DNA from: Emcibacter sp.
GTDB taxonomy: Bacteria > Pseudomonadota > Alphaproteobacteria > Sphingomonadales > Emcibacteraceae
Reading direction: 5' to 3'
Length of the DNA: 53,560 bases
NCBI GenBank assembly: GCA_021774875.1
Contig: JAJFIP010000352.1
Location: 1-53,560, forward strand
The position numbers and the translations under genes were made by a program. Of the stretch, positions 1 through 10,024 are shown piece by piece. The notes beneath the pieces are model-generated. The model did not search any database. It was not told where the DNA came from and saw only the letters and a program-made list of their open reading frames with translations. How positions within the stretch are numbered: the stretch's first letter is position 1; every line of letters begins with the position of its first letter.

Positions 1-2496
1 TGGAAATGCACCAGCAAAATTCAGAATAAAATTATCATTATTAGTCAAATTTTCACCATAAACTGTGAATTCCCAACCATCTGCGGTAAGGCCAATGGCA
101 GCATTGATATTCTCGTATGATTCATGCATTGCAAAAACTGGGTTTGCCCCGCCATTTGCCAGACTGTTTGGTGAGTCAGCCACATATTGCGCATCCAGAC
201 GAACAAACATCTGCTTGTCTTCCATCACGTCCCAGGTATATTCAAAGCCACCGGAAATTTTAAAATCAACCATGCCCGGTAATTTATCACCAACGGCCAT
301 AGCAATTAATACATCATCAGAAACTTCTGTAATTTCAGCATCCTGGATGGTAATAGCCATATTGAGAATAAGGCCATCTGAGGGAGCAGCAACGACTTCT
401 ATTTCAATACCCTTGGACTCTGCTGCTCCGGCATTGTCGATAAAGGTTCTCTGATCAGAAATTCTAGCCCCATCAATCTGCATATTATCCCAGTCAATGA
501 AATAGGCTGCGGCATTAATCATCAGCCTGTCATCAAGCCAAGTGGTTTTTGCACCAATTTCATAGTTAAGCGTTGTATCTGGTTCGTAGCCCTCAGCAAT
601 TACTATATCAGTGGGGTCTGCGGTGCTTGGCCCGTTATTAGGGTTAACTTGTCCAATACGGTATCCCTTACTGACGGAAGCATAAATCATAGCATCATCG
701 CTATGGTCATAGGATAAGCCAAAGCGCCAAGTAGTATTAGTACCGGAGCCCCTATTATCAATACTGCTTATTTCATTGGCAAAGGTTGCGAAATTGAGCG
801 CTACCCTTCTGGGTTCAGCATATGTTGATTTGGTATTAAATATCCTTACACCCCCATTAACTTTTAATTTGTCGGTAATATGATAGGTAAAATCGCCATA
901 AGTTGCCAGTTCCTGAGAAGTGAGGAAAAGATTAGAATCGAAGATAGCATCGCTACCAAGAAATCCACCAAATAAATCATCGATCCCGCGAAGTTCAAGC
1001 AAAAATCTAACGTCCGTAGAGCGATCAATAAAAAATCCGCCAATAATCCATTCAAAATCTGAGTCCGTATTAGATGTTAATCGCGCTTCCTGAATGAAGA
1101 ATTTAGCATCCCAGGGGTCGCTCAGATTGAGAAAAGGTGTTCCCAAACCAAATAAATCACCATTATCGGCACGCCCTTCTGTATCTGATGTTTGATAGGT
1201 CGTTACAGAAGTTAATGTGGCAAAATTTTCAATATTATAATCTGCCGTCAGGCTATAATTGGTCAATAAATGGGGTCGGTTTTCCTGAATAATTGCGGTT
1301 TTTTTGAATTTACCCAATTCCGGTCTCCAGCCATCACTATCTTCCGGATCACTATCCTGATGAAAAATTTCGGCCCGAACGGAAAGATCTTCCGATGGAG
1401 TCCACAGTAGGGAAATGCGACCGCCCCAGTCTTTTTGGTCGTTTCTGGTGCCAAGGGCATCATTTTCAACCCAGCCTTCTTCATCGCGATAATAACCAAC
1501 CACGCGCAGGGCCAGTTCATCTTCAACCAGAGGCATGTTGAACATGGCATCATAGCGTTGGCGCCATGAGCCGCCTTTAGTGACACCAATATTAACACGG
1601 CCGGCAGTTTCTATTTTGCTGGCATCTGGTTTGTTGGTGATGATGCGGATTACGCCGCCCAATGAGCCTGAGCCAAATAATGTTCCCTGCGGCCCGCGCA
1701 AGACTTCAATGCGCTCCACATCAAAAAGTCGTAAATCAGGTACCACAATTGCACCAAATGTATCGGTAACCGGGGTATCATTGATATAAACCGATACCGG
1801 GTCCTGGGTATTAGCACCTGTGGTGTTGGTTGCCAGCCCACGAATATTGAATATAGCCCGGTTTTTAGTGGCCTGACTAAGATTAAGCCCCGGAACTGTG
1901 CGGGCAAAATCTTCAAAACTGTCAAAACCCTGACGCTCAATATCCGCATTTGAAAACGCCGTAATACTGGAACTCACGTCCTGTAAATTCTGTTCGCGGC
2001 GGGATGAGGTAACAACTATTTCTTCAAGGCCGGTGCTTGCCGTCTCATCGGCGACGTCTTCGTCGTCGTCAAGTTCAAGGTTGCCTTCATAATAGTCATC
2101 ACCATTCAGAGAAATTTTCTTATAATCATTGTTTGAAAAATCACCATTCTGATCACTGACATAGATATTACCCTTGTCGTCCATTTCAAAATCAAGACCA
2201 CTGCCCGCGAGCATACGTGCTATGGCTTCACGGGTGGAATATTTGCCTGAAAGGTAATTAGATGTTTTACCGACCATTTTTTCTGAGGAGAAAATGATGT
2301 TGAGATCGCGTTCATTTGCTATTTTTTTAAGGGCAATGGATAAGGGCTGCTCACTTATGGTAATATTCTTTTCAAAGCCAGCATTGGCACTTAAAGCCCC
2401 AAATGCGGGGATCAGCAGTGCCGCAGTAGCGGTTGACAGCAATAGCTGTCTTGCTTTCTTGATAGAAGATTGATTTGAATGATTATTATAACTCAT
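1..2496 (-). CDS. TonB-dependent receptor with N-terminal STN (secretin/TonB short N-terminal) domain, truncated at window edge
   Basis: Open frame on minus strand from ATG at 2494-2496 to base 1, absent from ORF track because it has no stop in the window. Reads MSYNNHSNQSSIKKARQLLLS..., then STN-like ...ISEQPLSIALKKIANERDLNIIFSSEKMVGK..., TonB-box-like EEIVVTSSRR, plug ...DVERIEVLRGPQGTLFGSGSLGGVIRIITNKP... Confidence 0.93.
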   Translation of the reverse strand, partial: MSYNNHSNQSSIKKARQLLLSTATAALLIPAFGALSANAGFEKNITISEQPLSIALKKIANERDLNIIFSSEKMVGKTSNYLSGKYSTREAIARMLAGSGLDFEMDDKGNIYVSDQNGDFSNNDYKKISLNGDDYYEGNLELDDDEDVADETASTGLEEIVVTSSRREQNLQDVSSSITAFSNADIERQGFDSFEDFARTVPGLNLSQATKNRAIFNIRGLATNTTGANTQDPVSVYINDTPVTDTFGAIVVPDLRLFDVERIEVLRGPQGTLFGSGSLGGVIRIITNKPDASKIETAGRVNIGVTKGGSWRQRYDAMFNMPLVEDELALRVVGYYRDEEGWVENDALGTRNDQKDWGGRISLLWTPSEDLSVRAEIFHQDSDPEDSDGWRPELGKFKKTAIIQENRPHLLTNYSLTADYNIENFATLTSVTTYQTSDTEGRADNGDLFGLGTPFLNLSDPWDAKFFIQEARLTSNTDSDFEWIIGGFFIDRSTDVRFLLELRGIDDLFGGFLGSDAIFDSNLFLTSQELATYGDFTYHITDKLKVNGGVRIFNTKSTYAEPRRVALNFATFANEISSIDNRGSGTNTTWRFGLSYDHSDDAMIYASVSKGYRIGQVNPNNGPSTADPTDIVIAEGYEPDTTLNYEIGAKTTWLDDRLMINAAAYFIDWDNMQIDGARISDQRTFIDNAGAAESKGIEIEVVAAPSDGLILNMAITIQDAEITEVSDDVLIAMAVGDKLPGMVDFKISGGFEYTWDVMEDKQMFVRLDAQYVADSPNSLANGGANPVFAMHESYENINAAIGLTADGWEFTVYGENLTNNDNFILNFAGAFP

Positions 2497-2599
2497 AGTA
2501 ATTCCTCACCTTTGATTGTTACATATATTGAAGGTTATCCCTTCAAATAGTTAAACCGTCAGATGAGCTCAATAACCTCTATGTATTTCCAGGTTTTTT

Positions 2600-3694
2600 T
2601 TAAATTAAAATGTCTTTCTCAGAAACAAGGATAATTTTATCTTTGATTTCAACCGCTTCCACTAAATTAAAATATCTCTTGATCAACACCAACGCCGCAG
2701 GAACGTCTGTGGGGAATATGGCTGTGATAAGTTCATCCTTCTGACTTATATCGCCCAGAATTATAGGGCGGGCAGAATAACGGTTAAGTTCCTTAATCAC
2801 ATAAGAAAGGGTTTTGCCATCAAAGACTATTTTACGCTGTTGCCAGGCTATGGCATGTATGGGGTCACGTTCTTCAACCTCTGAAATACCATCAGCACTA
2901 ACTGCGACATAGGAAGCCTTCATATTGGTTGCTTCCATAATAACGGCGGGATTTTCGCTGGTGCTGGTTTGTTCTGTCACGTCCTTTGCTACCCGGATTT
3001 TTCCTTCAATCAGGTTAATCTGAATTTCACCTTGTTCTTTAAGGATGTCAAATTCTGTACCAATGGCGGTGATCTTTCCAATCCCGGTAGAGACCACAAA
3101 AGGCCGCAGAGGATTTTTTGCCACAGAAAAAGTCGCTTGTCCGTCGGATAATATGATCCGGCGCAGGTCTTGGTCATAGTCCACTGTCAGCGTCGTTCTG
3201 GTGTTCAGTTTGATCACAGAATTATCATCCAGTCTGACGATTTTGATTTCTCCGATACCTGTTTGATAGACTTTGCCCTGAGTTCCTGAATTCTGGAACT
3301 GCACAAAGGCAACAATTAATACTACAGAAATAACGGCCATAGCCGCTCCCCGATTACGAACTCCAGAACCCCACCATACTGCAACACGGTCTTTCCATGA
3401 TGTTTTCTTCTGCGTAATGGCGGCAGAAGATACAGGAGTTTTTACCTTTATTGATTGATAAAAATCTATAAGTTGGGGATCGTCGGTAAATTCCCGTGCT
3501 TCTTCCATAACAGCACATATGGCATCATATTTGACCCTGTGTTCCTGACTTTCTTCAAGCCAATGATAAAAACTCTCCACATCCGCAGGATCATTATCAT
3601 GGTTGTTAATACGGGTGAACCACCGAACGGCTTCCTGCTCAATACGATCAAACTCTTTGCCGGGAAGGGGGGTATTATCTCGCTTTTCCCTCAT
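2600..3694 (-). CDS. FecR-family anti-sigma/transmembrane sensor protein
   Basis: 364 aa; N-terminal DUF4880-like region (EAVRWFTRINN...FYHWLEESQEH), single TM segment, FecR core (TGIGEIKIVRLDDNSVIKLNTRTTLTVDY...), lies between ECF sigma factor and TonB receptor. Confidence 0.9.
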   Translation of the reverse strand: MREKRDNTPLPGKEFDRIEQEAVRWFTRINNHDNDPADVESFYHWLEESQEHRVKYDAICAVMEEAREFTDDPQLIDFYQSIKVKTPVSSAAITQKKTSWKDRVAVWWGSGVRNRGAAMAVISVVLIVAFVQFQNSGTQGKVYQTGIGEIKIVRLDDNSVIKLNTRTTLTVDYDQDLRRIILSDGQATFSVAKNPLRPFVVSTGIGKITAIGTEFDILKEQGEIQINLIEGKIRVAKDVTEQTSTSENPAVIMEATNMKASYVAVSADGISEVEERDPIHAIAWQQRKIVFDGKTLSYVIKELNRYSARPIILGDISQKDELITAIFPTDVPAALVLIKRYFNLVEAVEIKDKIILVSEKDILI

Positions 3695-4464
3695 GACATA
3701 TCCTTCATTATCTGGTTAACTTTCTGGGCAGCTTTAATCATATGTTTTTCCACCGTACTGACAGATATTTCCATATGAGCTGATATTTCTTTATGACTGA
3801 ATCCATATACCCGGTGCAGAAGAAAAACCTGTCTGCTGCGCGGAGATAGTTGCTCAAGTTTACTCTGAAATTCAGATAACCGTTCCTTACCTTCAAAAAC
3901 CTGATCCTGAAGTGGTGATTGTTCAACCAGATTCTGATTTACAATTTGGTCAATGCGGTCAACCTTGTGACGTGCTCGCCACCTAAACCGGTCTGCTACA
4001 ATATTATTGGCTATTTTAAAAATAAACCACCGTGAAAAATCAATATGGTTGCGGTCTTTGATCTCTACCAGCCGTCTGAATACGGCCTGAACATTATCTT
4101 CCGGGTCATCATCCGGGGGTAATTTAAGTCTGAAAAATCTTATGAGAGGTTTGCGGAATATGGTGTAGAGTGCCTCAATTTCCCGACCACCGTGCGTGAA
4201 TGGTCCTGATGCAGCAGGCTGAACTTTACTGGTTTTGTCTCTGGCCAAGCTCTGGCTGCCCATGTGTGCGGACATAAATATCTCTCCCGTTCCGGCGAGT
4301 ATATCTGAATTTTTTACATTCTTCATACGTAAGCTCCACACAATATATCTATTATCCCCCATTACTCCTAATAAATAAACCGTAATAGCTTGACCAAAAC
4401 CTCCATATGAGGCGAAATATTTTACAAATTTATCCTCATGCCATTCCGAAGAAAGCTTCCCCAA
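3691..4464 (-). CDS. ECF-type RNA polymerase sigma factor (FecI-like); start codon uncertain, may be internal
   Basis: Sigma-70 region 2 (DPEDNVQAVFRRLVEI...SRWFIFKIANNIVADRFRWRARHK) and region 4 (LEQLSPRSRQVFLLHRVYGFSHKEISAHMEISVSTVEKHMIKA); overlaps fecR start by 4 nt. Confidence 0.88.
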   Translation of the reverse strand: MGKLSSEWHEDKFVKYFASYGGFGQAITVYLLGVMGDNRYIVWSLRMKNVKNSDILAGTGEIFMSAHMGSQSLARDKTSKVQPAASGPFTHGGREIEALYTIFRKPLIRFFRLKLPPDDDPEDNVQAVFRRLVEIKDRNHIDFSRWFIFKIANNIVADRFRWRARHKVDRIDQIVNQNLVEQSPLQDQVFEGKERLSEFQSKLEQLSPRSRQVFLLHRVYGFSHKEISAHMEISVSTVEKHMIKAAQKVNQIMKDMS

Positions 4465-4536
4465 ACCAATAAAAGCCCCTATAAAGGGATTTGCGTGAAG
4501 CTTTTTATAAATATAATTAAATAAAGATTACACCTG

Positions 4537-5232
4537 ATGAAAAGAAATTCACTATTTTTGTCTTTGTTATTGAGTATGTTTTTATGGTCGTTTTCATCCG
4601 CTGATCAGGAAGTCTGGACAGAAAAGAAATTAGGGCAGGTTATCATGAAAGCCGAGAGGGCTGCCATGAGAAAGAAATGGTCGCGGGCCATCCAATACGG
4701 CGAACAAATGTTATCGGGCAGTCGTGCACTCGATAAAAAAGACCTGCCCAGATATATCATCCTGCTGAAAAACGTGAATAGCTATTATGACAAGGCAGGA
4801 AGGCTTCAGGAGGTTCCTGCACAGGTAAAACGGGCTTATTTACTGTCTTCAGAGAAACTTGGGCTGGACCATCCAGCGACTATGAAAAGCCGCACCCTTT
4901 ATTACAAAATTCTTATTGCAGATAAGAAATATCTTGATGCCATTCCCCTGATAAGTGAGAAAATTGCACTTAGTGAAAAAAATGCAAAAATGGAATATCA
5001 AACACTGCAATATCTCACGACACTACATTCCCTTTATGCCCTTACCCGTCAATATGAAAAAGAAGAAAAAACCCTGCTTAAGCTATTAGACCTTAATACA
5101 ATACTGGTTGGTATCGAGGACGAAAGCAACAGCAGAATTATCTTGGATCTTGCCAATAACTATTGTCGCCAGAAAAAATACGAGGCCTTTAACAGGCTGA
5201 TCAATACTCACCACCTGAAACTTGTCTGTTAG
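4537..5232 (+). CDS. Secreted TPR-like hypothetical protein
   Basis: 231 aa with signal peptide (MKRNSLFLSLLLSMFLWSFSSA) and helical-repeat pattern typical of tetratricopeptide proteins. Confidence 0.6.
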   Translation: MKRNSLFLSLLLSMFLWSFSSADQEVWTEKKLGQVIMKAERAAMRKKWSRAIQYGEQMLSGSRALDKKDLPRYIILLKNVNSYYDKAGRLQEVPAQVKRAYLLSSEKLGLDHPATMKSRTLYYKILIADKKYLDAIPLISEKIALSEKNAKMEYQTLQYLTTLHSLYALTRQYEKEEKTLLKLLDLNTILVGIEDESNSRIILDLANNYCRQKKYEAFNRLINTHHLKLVC

Positions 5233-5244
5233 GGTATTCAGGCT

Positions 5245-6693
5245 TTATTTGCTCAAAGTGCTGATCGGTTGTCCCGGAAATATATTTTCCTGAAGTTTTT
5301 CATCCTTTACCACGATTTGCCCCGCCACAATCACATGGGTAATACCTTTTGAGTATTGATTGGGCTTGGCAAAAGTGGCCAGATCAATGACATTTTCCGG
5401 ATCAAAAATAGTTATATCAGCATCTGCCCCTTCTTGTAGACGGCCCTTGTTTTTCATTGCCGGCGTAAAATCCTGCAGCCGTTTGGCCGGTAGATAACTC
5501 ATCCGGCTAATGGCATCGGGCAAGGTAATAATGGCTTTTTCCCGAACGTAACGACCCAGAACCCTGGCATATGTTCCCATACCGCGCGGGTGCGCCCGCT
5601 GGTCCAGGGTTTCGATTGGCATGCCATCAGATGCGATAATAACACCCGGATGAGACATGGCTTCCTCAACCCATTCTTCGGTCATGGCATGAATAATAAT
5701 GATACCTTCAGGATTTTCTGCCCGATACTGATCCCACATTTCTTTGCCAGTGAAGCGTTCACCTGTTGGTGGCCATTCAATATCACCATAGGATACACCG
5801 AATTTGCTTTGCCAATCATGGTCAAAAATACCCGAATTAATTCCCGTAGATCCCGCCGTATAGGGATAAAGTTCACTGGTAATATCCAGACCTTCTGCTT
5901 GGGCCTTGTCAATCATTTCAAGATATAGCGGTACTCTTTGCAGGCCTGTACTTACAATATGAACCATATGCATGGACGCCCCGGTTTTACGGGTCATATC
6001 GACCAGTTCCTGAAAGCCGCTGGGGTTGGAGGCATCATCAGACATGCGGATATGGATAAATAAGGGCACTTTCCGGCGCGCCGCCAACCGGAATAATCCT
6101 TCCAGTTCCGCTTCACTTACCCCGAGAGAAAAATAGTCAAGGGGAAATCCAATGCCCATACCGCCCTCATCAAGGGCCTGTTCAACATTTTTGAGTATGT
6201 CTGCAAGTTCTTCTTTGGAAGCTGGTTCGTGAAAAGCTTTTTTAAGGTCGCCTTTTTTTACGGCAATGCGGGCACCACCATGACCGGAAGAATAACCATA
6301 ATTAATCAATGACGACCCTTTGCGGCGCACTAAATGTTCTGTTATCGGGTAACTTCCGCCCTCCAGTTCAAGGGCCGTGGTTACCCCGTCACGCACCTGA
6401 TAGGTCTGGGCAACGGTGTTCTGTCCGTGAGCATGTAAATCTATAAATCCTGGTGAAACCACCAGTCCATTTGCATCCAATATTACTTTACCAGTCATTT
6501 CTTCTGTGGATATGGACGTGATAACTTTACCGGAAATGCCAATATTACGGATACCATCTAACCCGGTTTCCGGGTCAATTACCCGTCCGCCCTTGATAAC
6601 AACATCAAAATTTTCCGCCTGTGCAGCAATTGTCAGCCCCAAGAGAGAGCCGAGCAACATCACGAATGTCATAAATTTGGTAAATTTTATCAT
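5245..6693 (-). CDS. Exported amidohydrolase, D-aminoacylase / N-acyl-D-amino-acid deacylase-like
   Basis: 482 aa; signal peptide; FDVVIKGGRVIDPETGLDGIRNIGISGKVI...GLVVSPGFIDLHAHGQ...; C-terminal ADITIFDPENVIDLATF...GITHVIVAGQIVV. Confidence 0.8.
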   Translation of the reverse strand: MIKFTKFMTFVMLLGSLLGLTIAAQAENFDVVIKGGRVIDPETGLDGIRNIGISGKVITSISTEEMTGKVILDANGLVVSPGFIDLHAHGQNTVAQTYQVRDGVTTALELEGGSYPITEHLVRRKGSSLINYGYSSGHGGARIAVKKGDLKKAFHEPASKEELADILKNVEQALDEGGMGIGFPLDYFSLGVSEAELEGLFRLAARRKVPLFIHIRMSDDASNPSGFQELVDMTRKTGASMHMVHIVSTGLQRVPLYLEMIDKAQAEGLDITSELYPYTAGSTGINSGIFDHDWQSKFGVSYGDIEWPPTGERFTGKEMWDQYRAENPEGIIIIHAMTEEWVEEAMSHPGVIIASDGMPIETLDQRAHPRGMGTYARVLGRYVREKAIITLPDAISRMSYLPAKRLQDFTPAMKNKGRLQEGADADITIFDPENVIDLATFAKPNQYSKGITHVIVAGQIVVKDEKLQENIFPGQPISTLSK

Positions 6694-6869
6694 ATTATAT
6701 GTCCTGTCACGAAATTAACGCCGTTAAAATAAAATCAGAATTCAAGTATTAAACATATTTTCATACTGTGATCACACTTTGTAGATTCGGCTAACATTCT
6801 CGATCTTGATGGATTTGTCAAATTAATGCGTCAAATTTCCCTGATCATCTGGCGCGGTTCGGTGGGGAA

Positions 6870-6881
6870 TGACATTTGTCA
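6870..6881. promoter_or_regulatory. TGACATTTGTCA inverted repeat, candidate Fnr/FixK-type box
   Basis: TGAC-N4-GTCA, 74 bp before ATG at 6955; same motif at 13713 and 22034. Confidence 0.5.
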
Positions 6882-6954
6882 ATGTGTTGCTTATACCAGA
6901 TATGAGAACCTCTTGCCGGATGACGAACAAGAGCTTTGCTGGAAGGAGAAGATT

Positions 6955-7647
6955 ATGGAAATTTATATGCATGATGTATTACGGTGGGCACATGTGATTT
7001 TTGCAGCCTATTGGCTAGGCGGGGAATGGGGTGTCTATAATGCTTCGACAAATGTCGCCAATGCTAACCTTACGTTGGATGACAGACTACGGCATATGGA
7101 AACGGCTTATCGAATTGATATCCTGCCCCGATCTTCGATTATCTGGATGCTGCCGGTTGGTTTTCATATGGCCAATGATTTAGGATTATCCCCGGTATCA
7201 GGAATCTGGGTGACGGTTGTCTGGGTGGCAACGGTTATTTGGTGGTGTCTGATATTTACCGCTTTCAGGCACCGGGGGACAAAGCTTGGCATTAAAATTA
7301 CCGAGTTTGATGATAAAGTCAGATATTTTGTCATTCCGACCCTATGGTTGCTTGGTGGATATACTCTGGTTACGGGCAAGCTATTGTTTGTCGGCGATGA
7401 TGTGGGCGGGATTTACTGGTTTGCGACCAAGCTGACATTTTTCGGCTTTATCTTAATCATTGGACTTATGCTGCGTTATATTATGAAGGATTGGGCCGTA
7501 GCCTTTCATCGGCTAAGCGAAGAAGGCTCAAAACCGGAAATTGAACATATTTTTACCTCCACCTTGGCCAGAGCGCGAAAGCTGGCTTATATCTACTGGG
7601 TTTGTATTGCTTCAATGGCCTTTCTCGGAGTTGTGAAACCCTTTTAG
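6955..7647 (+). CDS. Multi-pass integral membrane protein (CopD/DUF2269-like)
   Basis: ORF track start is 6826 but ATG at 6955 follows a strong SD (ggaaggag); product MEIYMHDVLRWAHVIFAAYWLGGEWGVY... with several hydrophobic segments. Confidence 0.6.
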   Translation: MEIYMHDVLRWAHVIFAAYWLGGEWGVYNASTNVANANLTLDDRLRHMETAYRIDILPRSSIIWMLPVGFHMANDLGLSPVSGIWVTVVWVATVIWWCLIFTAFRHRGTKLGIKITEFDDKVRYFVIPTLWLLGGYTLVTGKLLFVGDDVGGIYWFATKLTFFGFILIIGLMLRYIMKDWAVAFHRLSEEGSKPEIEHIFTSTLARARKLAYIYWVCIASMAFLGVVKPF

Positions 7648-7682
7648 GGGATCAAGAATCATTTATATCTTGATAAAAGATA

Positions 7683-7700
7683 TTAATGTTATATCATTAA
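7683..7700. promoter_or_regulatory. TTAATGTTATATCATTAA, candidate GntR operator
   Basis: One of five similar palindromes in promoter regions; upstream of 7705. Confidence 0.5.
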
Positions 7701-7704
7701 GTTT

Positions 7705-8604
7705 ATGAAAATAAAAAAGCTGATCATCGCCGTTATTTGTTCCGCTATCACCGGATTGGTAATGGCTGAGGAAAATATTGATCTTGCCACACCTGAGGGC
7801 GTGGTCGCCGCCAACCGTAAAATCCATTGTTCGCTGAAGGATAATCAGCCGATTTTCTATACATGGGAAGGCGCGGTTTTTTCCCGGCGTATGGGGGAGC
7901 CGGACAGGAAACTGTTCAAGGTCGTCGGTATGAATGTCCGCCAATGTGTGAGCATAGAAGGCGGCGTGCGTGGTACGGGCTACCGCCTTGTCAGCCGTGA
8001 AATTATGCTTTATCTCGATCCGGAAAGTGGCAAGCCTCTGGACAAGTGGCATAACCCAATAACGGACGGGGAAGTTTCGGTATTTCATGTGCAGAATGAT
8101 CCGGTCAATGGCCGCCCCACATTCCCCTATACATCTGATGGCAAACCATCTGCAAAATGGAAGGGCCGACAGGATAGTGGATCATGGTTCCTGTCGCTCA
8201 CTATTCCACTATTTTATAATAATGTTCTGCAGGGCGATTATCAAAAATATGTCGGTGGTATATATCGGGCCACTGAGATGTTTAATTTCATGGGCGAAAT
8301 TGATGACCTGACGGACGGATCAAAAAATACCGCACAGGTGAAAATTGGCTGGGTACGTCTTTCCGCATGGTTGCCGTGGATGGAAATGCAGGGCCGTGAA
8401 GGTAAACTCTATACTCACGCCTCGGGTAAAAAAATCACGGGCTTTGATGCTCTGCCGGATGTGTTGAAGTCTTTTATTAATAATAAAGCACCATTGTATA
8501 AGTCACCGCCAGAGGGCGATGACAATCGCAGGAATGAAACCAGCTGGACCTATTTTAAAAAGCAGGTAAAAGGCAAAAAAATACCTTTTGGCGGCCATAA
8601 ATAA
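7705..8604 (+). CDS. DUF1838 family exported protein
   Basis: 299 aa; signal peptide; internal ...LYLDPESGKPLDKWHNPITDGEVSVFHVQNDPVN... typical of DUF1838. Confidence 0.7.
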   Translation: MKIKKLIIAVICSAITGLVMAEENIDLATPEGVVAANRKIHCSLKDNQPIFYTWEGAVFSRRMGEPDRKLFKVVGMNVRQCVSIEGGVRGTGYRLVSREIMLYLDPESGKPLDKWHNPITDGEVSVFHVQNDPVNGRPTFPYTSDGKPSAKWKGRQDSGSWFLSLTIPLFYNNVLQGDYQKYVGGIYRATEMFNFMGEIDDLTDGSKNTAQVKIGWVRLSAWLPWMEMQGREGKLYTHASGKKITGFDALPDVLKSFINNKAPLYKSPPEGDDNRRNETSWTYFKKQVKGKKIPFGGHK

Positions 8605-8605
8605 C

Positions 8606-10024
8606 ATGGCCTCTCTGACTTTATTTGAAAAATTATGGAATACACATCTGGTTTCCGGTCTGGGCGAAGGTATGGATTTGATCTATATTGATCGGGTTTT
8701 CCTTCATGAACGTACCGGGTCAATTGCCCTGAAAGGACTGGCAGAAAAGAAACGGTCTCTGCGTCGCCCTGAAAGCACATTTTGTACCATAGATCATATC
8801 GTCGATACATTACCCGGACGAACTGATGAAACAAGGGTGGCAGGTGGCAAGGCATTCATTCAGACCACCAGAAAATCAGCCCGCGAAGCCGGAATAACAT
8901 TTTTTGATATTGGTGACGAACGGCAGGGGATTGTCCATGTGATTTCGCCGGAACAGGCTATCGTGCTACCCGGATTGACACTAATTTGCCCTGATAGTCA
9001 TACCTGTACCCAGGGGGCATTTGGGGCTTTGGCCTGGGGCGTAGGCTCGACAGAGGCCGAACATGCCATGGCAACAAATACGCTCAGGGTGGAAAAACCC
9101 AAAGCCATGCAGGTAGTATTCAATGGAGAATTGGCCAAAGGTGTAACGGCCAAGGATATGATTCTTTATCTGATCGGTAAATATACCGTTGCTGGCGCCA
9201 GAGGCTATGCGGTGGAATTTTGCGGCACTGCGGTTACCAGTCTTGATATGGAAGCCCGAATGACCCTGTGTAATATGGCGGTGGAATTCGGTGCCTTTAC
9301 CGGGATTATCGCACCAGATAGCACGACTATTAATTATCTTGAAGGCCGCCCCTACGCGCCCACGGGTGAAAACTGGCAAAATGCCCTAAAAGACTGGCAG
9401 AATTTAAAGACTGATAAAAAAGCGGTATTTGATAAGAAAATCACCATTGATGCGTCAAACATTCAGCCAATGATTACCTGGGGAACAAATCCCGGTCAGG
9501 TCATGGCTATTGGAACACAAGTGCCGGACCCGTCACCAATGAAAGACAGCCATAGACGGGAAGAATCTGAAAAGGCACTTGGTTACATGGGAATAGATCC
9601 CGGAATGTATCTTAATGAACTGGCCATAGATGGTGCCTTCATCGGCTCTTGTACCAACAGCCGGCTTTCTGATCTCAAAAAAGCGGGTAACATTCTGAAA
9701 GGACGAAAGGTGGCTAAAGGGGTAAGGGCTATTTGTGTACCCGGATCAAGCTCTGTGAAAAGGCAGGCTGAGGCCGAAGGACTGGACCGGATTTTTAAAG
9801 ATGCGGGCTTTGAATGGCGGGAATCCGGTTGTTCCATGTGTTTTTTTGCTGGTGGCGAAAGTTTTGGATTTCAGGAGCGTGTTGTGACCTCCACCAATCG
9901 TAATTTTGAAAGTCGGCAGGGGCCAATGACGCGGTCCCATCTGGCCAGTCCGGAAACAGTTGCGGCCTCGGCTATATTGGGCAGAATCGCTAGCAGTAAA
10001 GAGCTTACCAATGGAACCCTTTAA
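8606..10024 (+). CDS. LeuC-like aconitase-superfamily hydratase large subunit (substrate unknown)
   Basis: TLFEKLWNTHLVSGLGEGMDLIYIDR..., [4Fe-4S] ligands in GSCTNSR and CSMC; the CSMCFFAGGESFGFQERV segment diverges from canonical LeuC CLGMNPDQLxPGERC. ATG at 8606 chosen over upstream 8588. Confidence 0.88.
   Translation: MASLTLFEKLWNTHLVSGLGEGMDLIYIDRVFLHERTGSIALKGLAEKKRSLRRPESTFCTIDHIVDTLPGRTDETRVAGGKAFIQTTRKSAREAGITFFDIGDERQGIVHVISPEQAIVLPGLTLICPDSHTCTQGAFGALAWGVGSTEAEHAMATNTLRVEKPKAMQVVFNGELAKGVTAKDMILYLIGKYTVAGARGYAVEFCGTAVTSLDMEARMTLCNMAVEFGAFTGIIAPDSTTINYLEGRPYAPTGENWQNALKDWQNLKTDKKAVFDKKITIDASNIQPMITWGTNPGQVMAIGTQVPDPSPMKDSHRREESEKALGYMGIDPGMYLNELAIDGAFIGSCTNSRLSDLKKAGNILKGRKVAKGVRAICVPGSSSVKRQAEAEGLDRIFKDAGFEWRESGCSMCFFAGGESFGFQERVVTSTNRNFESRQGPMTRSHLASPETVAASAILGRIASSKELTNGTL

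Noticed and set aside
65-1949. Small ORFs in the ORF track at 65-454, 864-1055, 1263-1598, 1580-1789 and 1650-1949
   Set aside because: They overlap the long open TonB receptor frame on the minus strand and have no recognisable protein features; treated as spurious.
4452-4504. AAAGCTTC...GAAGCTTT inverted repeat between the sigma factor and the TPR gene
   Set aside because: AAGCTT is self-palindromic and the arms are short; could be chance, and the sigma-factor start is uncertain here.
6826-6954. N-terminal extension of the membrane protein ORF starting at 6826
   Set aside because: ATG at 6955 has a strong SD and begins the hydrophobic protein; the upstream part is not membrane-like and contains the TGAC-N4-GTCA box.
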